Assembly: GCA_944320105.1 (NCBI GenBank) | Contig: CALUGA010000005.1 | Span: 1-64,000, forward strand | DNA: 64,000 bases | Reading direction: 5' to 3' | Source of the DNA: an uncultured Prevotella sp. | GTDB lineage: Bacteria; Bacteroidota; Bacteroidia; Bacteroidales; Bacteroidaceae | Shown: piece after piece, positions 7,448-15,339 of the stretch | Layout: every line of letters begins with the position of its first letter | Numbering within the stretch: position 1 is the stretch's first letter | The notes under the pieces: model-generated | Seen by the model: the letters and a program-made list of their open reading frames with translations, nothing else | Database searches by the model: none | What the model was told of the DNA's origin: nothing | Position numbers and translations under genes: made by a program

Positions 7448-9877
7448 ATGAAGAAACGTTTACTAATGCTGTCATTGGTCGCAGCAACAATGGCCAACGT
7501 GCGCGCCGGCGACATCGTGGTGTGCGACTTCGAGGCCGACGACATTGGCCGGGCCTACACCATGAAGAACCTCTACAGCCCCACTACCAAGTCGACAGCC
7601 GTGGTGGAGGCCGACCCCGCCAACCCGCAGAACAAGGTGCTCCACGTGAAGAACACCGAGTGGAACACATTCGTGGAGTACGCCCTGCCCGGCGGCATCA
7701 CCGGCGCCAACCTCTACGACCGCTACCAAACCATCACCTTCGACATCTACCGGCCAGCCCCCTCCGACGGCAACGACTGGATGCAGGCGGCCATACTCCT
7801 TGGCACCGACCAGATGTACTGGGACGCCGAATACCCGTACCAGGGCGACCGCGGCGTGTGGCTCACAAAGACCTACGACCTCAGCGAGGTGCGCAACGAC
7901 GCCACCACGCTGCTCGTGGGCTACAACAACGACAAGGCCGAGTACTACATAGACAACATACGCCTGAGCGGAGTGGTGAAGCAGGCCACCGACACGCTGC
8001 GCTGGACCGGCGCCACGTCTGACCTCTGGGCCGACGGCGGCGACGCCAACTTCGTGAGCCTTTCCGACGAGGAGGCCACTCCGCTGAGCTTCGCCAACGG
8101 CTGCAGCGTGGTGTTCGACGACACCCAAGGAGCCGCCCCCGCCGCAGGCAACCAGTCAGTGAGGGTGAGCGGCACGGTGGAGGCCCCCGATGTGTTGTTT
8201 GCCAACAAGGACATTGCCTACACCCTTGCCCCCGCAGCCCCCGGGGCGGCCATCACCGGCTACGGCCGCATGGAGGTGAGCGGCGGCGGCACCGTAGCCA
8301 CCTCGGTGGACAACCGCATGAACGGCGGCACCTACATCAAGGACGGCACGCTGCGCCTGGCCGACGCCTCGGCGCCGCAGGCCCTCGGCACGGCGCTGGC
8401 CGTTGACAGCGGCTCGCTCCACTTCTGCCTCGACAACGCCTCGTCGTCATACGTGGAGCTTGGCGCGCCCATCGCCATCAGCGACGGCGGCACGCTCAAC
8501 GCCTATACCTCGCGCTACACCTACTGGATGTCGCCCCTCACGGGCAGCGGCACGCTCAACATCTACGCCGGGGGCGAGCGCTCCTACCTGGGCAACGCCA
8601 AGGGGGCGCAGTATCCCGACTGGTCGGGCTTCACCGGCACGGTGAACGTATATCCCTACACCGACGTAATGGCCTCGGCAGGCTTCTACGGACTCGTGCT
8701 CGGCCACGGCGGCAAGACGTTCAACGTGGAGGACGCCATCGAAGACCCATCGCAGGCCAAGGTGAACGATATGTTCGCCAACAAGGCCCTCGTGCTCCAC
8801 GACGGCACCACGCTGGCCACCGAGAGCGGCACGCGCGGCTTCCGCATAGGCGAGCTGCGCACCGCGCCCACATCGCGCATCTGCGGCTACTACAAGGCTT
8901 CAAGCAAGCCGCGCTCTTACTACCTCGTGGGCGCGCTCGGCACCGACTCTGAGCTGGCCGGCCGCATAGCCCCGCCCGACAAGGACGGCAAGCCCTACGA
9001 GGAGCAGCAGGTGGGCCTGGTGAAGGAAGGCGCCGGCACATACACCATAACCAACAACGAGAACCTCATCAACGGAGGCATACGAGTGCTCGGCGGCACG
9101 CTCCTCGTGAACAACGACACCGAGGCGGCCAGGGCCTCCAAGCTCACCGGCGGCACGGGCCACACTGCCGACGGCACCACGCAGACCTTCGTGTTCACCG
9201 GGGCCACCATCGGCGGCTCGGGCAGCATTGCCGGAGGCACCGACGTCTACGGAACGCTCGAACCGGGCGACAGAGGCATAGGCACGCTCACCTTTGCCAA
9301 CTACGCCAAGGCCCAGGCCGTGGCCCTCTACCTCCGTCCCACCACGGTCATCAACATGGAGGTGGGCGCCGAGGGCCACGACAGCATCTATGCCAGCGGC
9401 GACATCATCTACTACAACATCTGCGAGGACTTCACCGAGAGCGACGACAAGCCCACCATACGCATCGACCTCAAGGACTCCTACCAGTACCGCGAGGGCG
9501 ACGAGTTCGTGCTCATAGAGGCTGCCGGCAAGGGCTCGCTCTACGGCGACCCGTGGGCCTTCAACGTGGAGCTGCCCGGGAGGGGCGAGTGGACCGTTGA
9601 GGAACAAGAGGACGAGAACGGCTACCGCCTCGTGCTCAAGACTGCCGCCATCGACGGCATGACCGGCGTGGCCGACGGCCGTGCCGCCACCATAGGCTCC
9701 GATGGCGGCCGCCTGCTCGTGAGCGCCGAGGCCGGCACGCCCATCCGTGTTTACTCAGCCGACGGGCGCCTGCTGCTCCGCGCCGAGGCCACCGGCGGCA
9801 CCGATGCCTTTGCCGGGCTTGTGGGCCTTGTCGTCGTGAGCGCCGGGCAGACAACCAAGAAGATAACCATAAAATGA
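7448..9877 (+). CDS. Secreted beta-strand-rich protein with N-terminal CBM-like domain
   Basis: The 809-residue product has a signal peptide (about residues 1-20). A CBM-like domain follows at roughly 21-178 (VCDFEADDIGRAY, ADPANPQNKVLHV, YYIDNIRLSG) and is shared with the xylanase encoded 9 nt downstream. Residues 180-740 are rich in G, T, D and N with repeated short strands (GGTYIKDGTLRL, GSGTLNIYAGG, GGTLLVNNDTEA), which is the autotransporter-associated beta-strand style expected of a beta-helix. The end (YSADGRLLLRAEATG, then KKITIK) looks like a T9SS sorting domain. No glycosidase motif was recognised. The shared domain and operon position suggest it works with the xylanase at the cell surface. 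Confidence 0.8.
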   Translation: MKKRLLMLSLVAATMANVRAGDIVVCDFEADDIGRAYTMKNLYSPTTKSTAVVEADPANPQNKVLHVKNTEWNTFVEYALPGGITGANLYDRYQTITFDIYRPAPSDGNDWMQAAILLGTDQMYWDAEYPYQGDRGVWLTKTYDLSEVRNDATTLLVGYNNDKAEYYIDNIRLSGVVKQATDTLRWTGATSDLWADGGDANFVSLSDEEATPLSFANGCSVVFDDTQGAAPAAGNQSVRVSGTVEAPDVLFANKDIAYTLAPAAPGAAITGYGRMEVSGGGTVATSVDNRMNGGTYIKDGTLRLADASAPQALGTALAVDSGSLHFCLDNASSSYVELGAPIAISDGGTLNAYTSRYTYWMSPLTGSGTLNIYAGGERSYLGNAKGAQYPDWSGFTGTVNVYPYTDVMASAGFYGLVLGHGGKTFNVEDAIEDPSQAKVNDMFANKALVLHDGTTLATESGTRGFRIGELRTAPTSRICGYYKASSKPRSYYLVGALGTDSELAGRIAPPDKDGKPYEEQQVGLVKEGAGTYTITNNENLINGGIRVLGGTLLVNNDTEAARASKLTGGTGHTADGTTQTFVFTGATIGGSGSIAGGTDVYGTLEPGDRGIGTLTFANYAKAQAVALYLRPTTVINMEVGAEGHDSIYASGDIIYYNICEDFTESDDKPTIRIDLKDSYQYREGDEFVLIEAAGKGSLYGDPWAFNVELPGRGEWTVEEQEDENGYRLVLKTAAIDGMTGVADGRAATIGSDGGRLLVSAEAGTPIRVYSADGRLLLRAEATGGTDAFAGLVGLVVVSAGQTTKKITIK

Positions 9878-9886
9878 CACCGAAGC

Positions 9887-11605
9887 ATGAAACGAACAAT
9901 AACATTGCCGCTGCTCGCGCTCGCCTTCATGGCGGCCACGGCACAAGAAACCGTAATCTACGACTTTGAGGGCATGGACATAGGCCAGCGTCTGCCCATG
10001 AGCGACCTCTATAACGGCCACGACACCGAGTCGGAGGCCGTGGTGGCCGCCGACCCCGCCAACCCGCAGAACAAGGTGCTCCACGTTACCAACAAGAGCT
10101 GGAACACACTCATAGAGCTTGACCTCGGCCAGCTGGCCTCCACCAACATCACCGAGGACTACCGCATGCTGGCCTTCGACCTCTACCGACCCGCCTCCGA
10201 CGGCAGCTACAAGCAGTTTGTGGCGCGCCTCGGGGCCGACACCATCTACGCCGACGCCGGCTTCTACGACCAGGGCCAGGCCGAGGCTTGGGTTAAGAAG
10301 TCTTACTTCATGAGCCGCGCCGGCGCACCCGCCGACAAGCTCTACATGGGCTTCAACTCAAACGATGCCGAGTTCTACGTGGACAACATACGCCTCGTGG
10401 CCGTTGACTACGGCTACGACTTCACCGACGAGGCCCAGACGCTGCGCCACCACGCCGAGCAGGCTGGCAAGAACATTGGCGTGGCCGTGCCGGTGTGGCG
10501 CATCGACGTGGGCAACGACAACCTCGAGGCCACGCAGACCGTGTTCCGCAACTTCAACATGGTGGTGGCCGAGAACGAGATGAAGCCCGACGCGCTGCAG
10601 CCCAGCCGCGGGCAGTTCAACTTTGGCGACGGCGACCGCCTCTGCGACTTCGCAGCGCGCCACGGCATGGCAGTGCGCGGCCACACCCTCGTGTGGCACA
10701 ATCAGGCGCCGGCGTGGATCACTGCCGACGGCTACAAGAACGACCACGGCTACACCCGCGCCGAGCTGCTCAAGATAATGGAGGACCACATCACCAACGT
10801 GGTTACCCACTACAAGGGCAGGGTGAAGGAGTGGGACGTGGTGAACGAGGTGCTCGACGACGACCAGAGCATCATACGCACCAACCCCGCCGGATACAAG
10901 CTGCGTGAGTCGGTATGGCAGACCGTAATCGGCGACGATTACATCGACTCCGCCTTTGTCTACGCCCACAGGGCCGACCCCGACGCCTGCCTCTTCATCA
11001 ACGACTATGGGGTGGAGTTCCAGGGCAAGGCCAAGACGCAGGCCTACTACAACCTCGTGCGCAGCCTCTTGGCCAAGGGGCTGCCCGTGGGCGGCGTGGG
11101 CTTCCAGTGCCACCTCACAGTGGGCGAGGCCGACTCGGCCAAGTTCTCATCGAACGTCAAGCGTTACGCCTCGCTCGGCGTGAAGTGCGCCATCACCGAG
11201 CTCGACATGTCGATGCCCGACCCCTACGCCGCCGGGGCCGAGGAGCGGCAGGCCGAGGAGTACCGCAAGATGGCCGAGGTGATGATGAACTACGCCCACT
11301 GCGAGAGCATCGTGGTGTGGGGCGTCACCGACGATATGTCGTGGCGGCAGGGCAGCCCATTGCTCTTCCGCTCTACGCTACAGGCCAAGCCGGCCTTCTT
11401 CGCCCTGAGGGATGTGCTCAAGGAGGCCGCCGAGAAGGTGGCCACCGGCATAGGCTGCATCCCGGCCGGCACCGCCGCCTCGCCTTTCGTCGATGTCTAC
11501 GACCTCGGCGGGCGGCCCGTGGCCCGCGGCATCCTGCGCTCGCGGGTGCAGAGCCTGCCCCGCGGCATCTACATCGTAGGCGGCAAGTGCGTCGTGGTTA
11601 AGTAA
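9887..11605 (+). CDS. GH10 endo-1,4-beta-xylanase with N-terminal CBM-like domain
   Basis: The 572-residue secreted enzyme is predicted to cut the beta-1,4 backbone of xylan. A signal peptide is followed by a CBM-like domain at about 20-175 (YDFEGMDIGQRL, ADPANPQNKVLHV), nearly the same as in the upstream protein. The GH10 barrel spans about 185-520. Diagnostic motifs are NEMKPD, GHTLVWHNQ, the acid/base Glu321 in WDVVNEVL, and the nucleophile Glu438 in ITELDMSMP. The C-terminus (YDLGGRPVARG, then GIYIVGGKCVVVK) fits a T9SS sorting domain. The start lies 9 nt after the stop of the preceding gene, so the two genes are probably co-transcribed. No susC/susD pair is present in the window. Confidence 0.93.
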   Translation: MKRTITLPLLALAFMAATAQETVIYDFEGMDIGQRLPMSDLYNGHDTESEAVVAADPANPQNKVLHVTNKSWNTLIELDLGQLASTNITEDYRMLAFDLYRPASDGSYKQFVARLGADTIYADAGFYDQGQAEAWVKKSYFMSRAGAPADKLYMGFNSNDAEFYVDNIRLVAVDYGYDFTDEAQTLRHHAEQAGKNIGVAVPVWRIDVGNDNLEATQTVFRNFNMVVAENEMKPDALQPSRGQFNFGDGDRLCDFAARHGMAVRGHTLVWHNQAPAWITADGYKNDHGYTRAELLKIMEDHITNVVTHYKGRVKEWDVVNEVLDDDQSIIRTNPAGYKLRESVWQTVIGDDYIDSAFVYAHRADPDACLFINDYGVEFQGKAKTQAYYNLVRSLLAKGLPVGGVGFQCHLTVGEADSAKFSSNVKRYASLGVKCAITELDMSMPDPYAAGAEERQAEEYRKMAEVMMNYAHCESIVVWGVTDDMSWRQGSPLLFRSTLQAKPAFFALRDVLKEAAEKVATGIGCIPAGTAASPFVDVYDLGGRPVARGILRSRVQSLPRGIYIVGGKCVVVK

Positions 11606-11656
11606 CGCCACGGCAGCACACAGCAGCCCCTAAGCACACAGCAGCCCCTCAGCATC

Positions 11657-11697
11657 GCGCGGGGCGCGCCTTTTTCTGGCGCGCCCCGCGTTTTTTT
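11657..11697 (+). terminator. Strong intrinsic terminator of the xylanase operon
   Basis: The 13-bp GC stem CGCGGGGCGCGCC/GGCGCGCCCCGCG has a seven-base loop and is followed by a run of T residues. Confidence 0.9.
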
Positions 11698-11770
11698 GCC
11701 AGGCAGGCGGCACTCTTTGCCCCTCGCATTTCGGTTTCTCCAACTCGCTGGTTTTCAGCGCATTGCAATA

Positions 11771-11839
11771 TAGGCCGTTTTGCGTCCTGAAAAAGGCCGT
11801 TTCGCCGCCCCAAACAGGCCGTTTGGGAAGGCGAAACGG
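11771..11839. repeat. AAACAGGCCGTTT hairpin element, copy 1
   Basis: CCGTTTCGCC (11797-11806) pairs with GGCGAAACGG (11830-11839) around a central AAACAGGCCGTTT. Related elements lie at 50191-50242, 56033-56094 and 61777-61843. Confidence 0.7.
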
Positions 11840-11911
11840 GGGAGCTTTGGGAGTTCTGGGAGTTCTGGGAGTTCTGGGAGCTTTGGGAGTTCTGGGAGTT
11901 CTGGGAGAGCT
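11840..11911. repeat. 9-nt GGGAGTTCT array (8 units)
   Basis: Eight exact 9-nt units (GGGAGttct or GGGAGcttt) run on the + strand. This is the reverse complement of the CTCCCAnnn arrays found elsewhere, and it is the one array whose sense is opposite to both flanking genes. Confidence 0.9.
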
Positions 11912-11982
11912 GAGCACAGTGGCAGGCACAGCCCTCCCAACGCTCCCTCCCCACGGGGGATGGTTGGGGTGGGGCTTCCCCC
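11912..11982. repeat. GAGCACAGTGGCAGGCACAG core plus CCTCCCC palindrome unit
   Basis: The core GAGCACAGTGGCAGGCACAG is repeated in inverted form at 12725-12748. It is followed by a CCTCCCCACGGGGGA unit with trailing GGGGTGGGGCTT, which is the family that is tandemly triplicated at 18699-18815. Confidence 0.7.
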
Positions 11983-12026
11983 CCAAGCCTTTTTTGCCTT
12001 TCCTTGAAAAATTATTTGCTTTATCG

Positions 12027-12057
12027 TTGGCCGATGGGCGTTTTTTTATTACATTTG
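12027..12057 (+). promoter_or_regulatory. Bacteroidota promoter TTG-N20-TACATTTG
   Basis: A -33 TTG (12027-12029) and a -7 TACATTTG (12050-12057) are 20 bp apart and place a transcription start about 25 nt before the ATG at 12090. Confidence 0.75.
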
Positions 12058-12089
12058 CATAATTGTTTAACTATATAACCCTCTTGGCC

Positions 12090-12650
12090 ATGGCGGATAA
12101 ATTCATGCCCCAGTTGGGGCATTACAGCAAGCTCATTGCTTACCAAAAGGCGGAGTGCATATATGATGTTACCTACTACTTTGTAAACAACCACCTCGCC
12201 AAGGGCGACCGCACCGTGGACCAGATGCTCCAGGCGGCGCGCAGCGGCAAGCAGAACATTGCCGAGGGCAGCGCGGCGGCCACTGCGTCGCGCGAGACTG
12301 AGATAAAGCTTTACAACGTGGCCAAGGCCAGCCTCCAGGAGCTGCTTGCCGACTACGGCGACTTCCTGCGTGTGCGCGGCATGGTGCTGTGGCCCGCCGA
12401 CTCGGCCAAGGCCGAGCAGACGCGCCGCGTGTGCCGGAAGCATCCCGAATCGGCGTTCTTCAGGGAGCGCATGGGCGCGCGTTCCGCCGAGACCATTGCC
12501 AACATCGCCATAGTGCTCATCCACCAGGCCGACTACCTGCTGGCCCGCCTCATCGAGGCGGCCAAGAAGCGTTTCCTCGAAGAGGGAGGCATACGCGAGC
12601 AGATGACCCGCGCACGCCTGGAGTACCGAAGGAACAATGGGAGGAGGTGA
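12090..12650 (+). CDS. Four-helix-bundle suffix-domain protein
   Basis: The 186-residue product matches the Bacteroidales four-helix-bundle family related to the S23 insertion protein. Family-like stretches are YQKAECIYDVTYYFVN, QMLQAARSGKQNIAEGS and LLADYGDFLRVRG. The ATG at 12090 is preferred to an in-frame TTG at 12063 because it follows the promoter at the expected distance. The molecular role of the family is unclear. Relatives accompany diversity-generating retroelements as Avd, but no reverse transcriptase or template repeat is present here. The gene is embedded among arrays and CCTCCCC palindromes. Confidence 0.8.
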   Translation: MADKFMPQLGHYSKLIAYQKAECIYDVTYYFVNNHLAKGDRTVDQMLQAARSGKQNIAEGSAAATASRETEIKLYNVAKASLQELLADYGDFLRVRGMVLWPADSAKAEQTRRVCRKHPESAFFRERMGARSAETIANIAIVLIHQADYLLARLIEAAKKRFLEEGGIREQMTRARLEYRRNNGRR

Positions 12651-12654
12651 AGGG

Positions 12655-12790
12655 AAACCCCACCCCAAGGGGAGGGAGGGCTGGGAGTTCTGGGAGCACT
12701 GGGAGCACTGGGAGTTTTGGGAGGGCTGTGCCTGCCACTGTGCTCAGTTCTCCCAGAACTCCCAGCTCTCCCAGAACTCCCAGAACTCCC
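12655..12790. repeat. Inverted pair of 9-nt arrays around a GTGGCAGG core
   Basis: GGGAG units (12681-12728) and CTCCCA units (12755-12790) flank CTGTGCCTGCCACTGTGCTC, so the region can fold into a long stem. It ends 15 nt before the start at 12806, so the stem would lie in the leader of the methyltransferase mRNA. Confidence 0.8.
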
Positions 12791-12805
12791 ACCAAAAACT
12801 GCTTT

Positions 12806-14002
12806 ATGAACCAGGAAACCTTAGCTTTCATTGAGGCCAATGCCGGGGCCGACGTGCGCCGGCTGGCCCTGCAGTCCGGGAAGCACCCCGGCGTGGATAT
12901 GCCCTTTGCCCTCGACCAGATAGCCGGGCGGCAGGCGGCCAGGCGCAAGCTGCCCTCGTGGGCTGCCGTGGACGGCCTTGTATATCCGCCCCACCTCTCC
13001 ATGGAGCAGTGCTCGGGCGAGGCGGCGGCGCGCTACAAGGCCGGCGTGGCCCGGCGGCTGTGCGGCGGCGGGCGGCTCGTGGACATCACGGGCGGCTTTG
13101 GCGTTGATTTTGCCTTCATGGCGCGGGGCTTTGCCGAGGCCACCTACGTGGAGCGGCAAGAGCGGCTGTGCGCCGTGGCGCGCCACAACCTGCCGCTGCT
13201 GGGCTTGCCGGGGGCCGAGGTGGTGTGCGCCGACGGGGCCGACTACCTTGCCGCCATGGAGCCTGCCGACCTCATCTACGCCGACCCGGCGCGCCGCGAT
13301 GCCGCCGGGGGGCGCACCTACGCCATCGGCGACTGTACGCCCGACGTGGCCGCGCTGCGCCCTGTGCTGCTGCTCAAGGGCCGCTGGGTGATGGTGAAGC
13401 TCTCGCCCATGCTCGACTGGCACAAGGCCGTGGCCGACATGGGCGGCGCCGTGCGCGAGGTACATATAGTGTCGGTGGGCGGCGAGTGCAAGGAGCTGCT
13501 GCTCGTGATGGGGCAGGGCGAGGGTGGGCCGGCGATGCACTGCGTGAACGACGGCGAGGATTTTTGCTATGAGGAACCCCTCTCCGGCTCTCCCCGGTGG
13601 GGAGAGGGCTTGGGGAAGGCGGAGCTGCCGGGGCTTGTGGGGATGAGGCTCTACGAGCCTAACGCATCGGTGATGAAGGCGGGGTGCTTTGGCTTGCTTG
13701 AGCGGCGCTTTGGGGTGAGGGCGCTGGGGGCGGGCAGCCACCTGTTTGCATCGCCCGAGGCTGCGGCGGGCTTTCCGGGCCGTGCCTTCGTGGTGGAGCG
13801 GGCCGCCACTATGAACAAGCGCGGGCTGCGCGACGCCTTGCAGGGCATAGGCAAGGCCAACGTGGCCGTGAGGAACTTCCCCCTCACGGTGGCTGAGCTG
13901 CGGCGCAGGCTTAAAATAGGCGAGGGTGGCGGCGTTTACATCTTCGCCACCACCCTCGCTGACAGGACCCACGTCCTGCTGGTTTGCTCAAAAGTCAGTT
14001 AG
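12806..14002 (+). CDS. SAM-dependent methyltransferase with THUMP-like C-terminal domain
   Basis: The 398-residue protein has the class I methyltransferase signature VDITGGFGVDFAF (Asp93 region), a DPARRD motif (Asp160) in the DPPY-like position, and a C-terminal region with LYEPNASVMKAG typical of the Bacteroidota THUMP-like family. It is predicted to be an RNA methyltransferase whose exact target is unknown. The start at 12806 is chosen because upstream in-frame sequence is array-derived and aligned proteins begin near NQETLAFIEANAGADV. Residues around PLSGSPRWGEGLGKA are encoded by a palindromic repeat inserted in frame at 13576-13620, just before the conserved LYEPNAS motif. Confidence 0.85.
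   Translation: MNQETLAFIEANAGADVRRLALQSGKHPGVDMPFALDQIAGRQAARRKLPSWAAVDGLVYPPHLSMEQCSGEAAARYKAGVARRLCGGGRLVDITGGFGVDFAFMARGFAEATYVERQERLCAVARHNLPLLGLPGAEVVCADGADYLAAMEPADLIYADPARRDAAGGRTYAIGDCTPDVAALRPVLLLKGRWVMVKLSPMLDWHKAVADMGGAVREVHIVSVGGECKELLLVMGQGEGGPAMHCVNDGEDFCYEEPLSGSPRWGEGLGKAELPGLVGMRLYEPNASVMKAGCFGLLERRFGVRALGAGSHLFASPEAAAGFPGRAFVVERAATMNKRGLRDALQGIGKANVAVRNFPLTVAELRRRLKIGEGGGVYIFATTLADRTHVLLVCSKVS
13576..13620 (+). repeat. CCTCTCC palindromic repeat inserted in frame in a CDS
   Basis: The stretch CCCCTCTCC..CTCCCC followed by GGTGGGGAGAGGGC and TTGGGGAAG resembles the intergenic units at 18699-18815 and 11945-11980. It adds about 15 residues without breaking the methyltransferase frame. 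Confidence 0.65.
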
Positions 14003-14032
14003 TCATGATTCTTCCTTTGTCATGGCCTCGGA

Positions 14033-15145
14033 TCACTCCACCGGGCCTATGATGATAACGCAGCGGTTCTTGTCGTTGTCGGAGAACGGCTGCACGGTGT
14101 CGCCCTTGGCATCGGTGATGATGCGGCTTGCGTCGGCCCCGTAGGTCTTCACAAGCTCGTCCTTGAACTCCTGGGCGCGCTTCTCAGAGTACTGCTTGTT
14201 TACGCGGGCGTTGCCCGTACCCTTGTCGGCATAGCCGGTGATGCGCACCTTGGCCTGCGGGTTGCGCTTCATGAAGTCGGCCACCTGGCGCAGCTCAGCC
14301 GTGGCGTGCTTCGGGTCGGACTCGCGTATGTTGAAGAACACCTCCTCCTGCAGTTTCTCGGGCTTAGGCTCTGGCTTGGGTTCGGGCTTAGGCTCTGGCT
14401 TGGGCTGCGGGGCTGGGGCGGGAGCCGGTGCTGGCGCAGGCTCGGGAGCAGGCTCTTCCTTCTTGGGTGCCTGCTTGTACTTGTGGCCGAAGCGGAAGCT
14501 CACGCCGAGCTGTGCGGTTATCATCCAGTCGTCGCTGTTGTTGTACTTCGAGTTGAAGCGGTCGTCGAGGCTGTTGGCCGTAACCTCGAGCGACACGCCC
14601 ACGGGCTTGGTTACATCGGTTTCAAGGCGCAGCCCGGCGCGGATGTTGTGGCTCAGGCGCGTGCCGTCCCATGCGTAGGGCATGTTGATGTCGTTGGCGG
14701 GGGCGTTGGTGGCTGCTGCCAAGTCCAGGGCCTCGTCGTTGCCCCATGCCGTGTTGAGGCCTATACCTCCTATGAGCATCACGTTTACGGCGTGGTTCTT
14801 CTTGCTGAAGAGCTTGTTGAGGTTGAGCAAGAGGTCGAGGTCGGTGGTGATGTAGTTCCACTTGTAGTAGCTGTTGCCGTCGGCGAACTCGAAGCCGCTC
14901 TTCGACTCCCAGCCGCTTACGTGGAGGCGGGCGCCCACGGCCGGGGCGAAGAAGCGTCCGAAGGAGAGCGACGCCATCGGGGTGATGAGCTTGCCGGTGT
15001 TGGCATCGGTGGGCGTGAACTGTATGCCGCCCTGCGCTTCTACGAAATTGTAGGATTTAAGGCTTCCCTTGCCCTCGTCCTGCGCCACTGCCGGCGCGGC
15101 GAGCAGCAAGCCAAAGGCCAGCGCAAACATAGTCTTGTTATTCAT
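14033..15145 (-). CDS. OmpA-family outer membrane protein
   Basis: The 370-residue product has a signal peptide (MNNKTMFALAFGLLLAAPAVAQ) and an N-terminal beta-barrel domain at about 25-220 (FVEAQGGIQFTPT to LGVSFRFGHKY). A P/E/A/K-rich linker of alternating PEPAPAP and PKPEPKPEP words follows, then an OmpA peptidoglycan-binding domain at about 270-368 (VADFMKRNPQAKVRITGYADKGTGNARVNKQYSEKRA). It is predicted to tether the outer membrane to the cell wall. It converges with the methyltransferase gene across 30 nt and has its own well-spaced promoter. Confidence 0.9.
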   Translation of the reverse strand: MNNKTMFALAFGLLLAAPAVAQDEGKGSLKSYNFVEAQGGIQFTPTDANTGKLITPMASLSFGRFFAPAVGARLHVSGWESKSGFEFADGNSYYKWNYITTDLDLLLNLNKLFSKKNHAVNVMLIGGIGLNTAWGNDEALDLAAATNAPANDINMPYAWDGTRLSHNIRAGLRLETDVTKPVGVSLEVTANSLDDRFNSKYNNSDDWMITAQLGVSFRFGHKYKQAPKKEEPAPEPAPAPAPAPAPQPKPEPKPEPKPEPKPEKLQEEVFFNIRESDPKHATAELRQVADFMKRNPQAKVRITGYADKGTGNARVNKQYSEKRAQEFKDELVKTYGADASRIITDAKGDTVQPFSDNDKNRCVIIIGPVE

Positions 15146-15202
15146 TGCCTTGATTTTTAAAAATTTGACTCGTTTGACTCGTTTGTTATGTTGTATTGGC
15201 TA

Positions 15203-15233
15203 CAAAAATACTCCAAAATGTTGAATTTCCCAA
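15203..15233 (-). promoter_or_regulatory. Promoter TTG-N20-TATTTTTG for the OmpA gene
   Basis: On the reverse strand the -7 box TATTTTTG (15203-15210) lies 20 bp downstream of TTG (15231-15233). The leader is about 50 nt. Confidence 0.7.
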
Positions 15234-15263
15234 ATATTTCTTTCTATTTTTGATTTTTATGGC

Positions 15264-15271
15264 TACCTTTG
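15264..15271 (+). promoter_or_regulatory. Candidate -7 box TACCTTTG
   Basis: A TAnnTTTG match 68 nt before the GNAT-like gene is divergent from the OmpA promoter. No clear -33 element is visible. Confidence 0.5.
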
Positions 15272-15339
15272 CAGATGGGCGAGCAGGGGCGCAAGGGCCT
15301 GCCTGCGCGCCGCCACACAAGTAAAACATTGCTTTCAAG

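Noticed and set aside
12090-12650. A diversity-generating retroelement based on the Avd-like four-helix-bundle gene
   Set aside because: No reverse transcriptase, template repeat or adenine-variable repeat lies nearby. Members of this family also stand alone.
12389-12805. An N-terminal extension of the methyltransferase by 139 codons
   Set aside because: It overlaps the four-helix-bundle gene in another frame and then runs through arrays. The family starts near the ATG at 12806.
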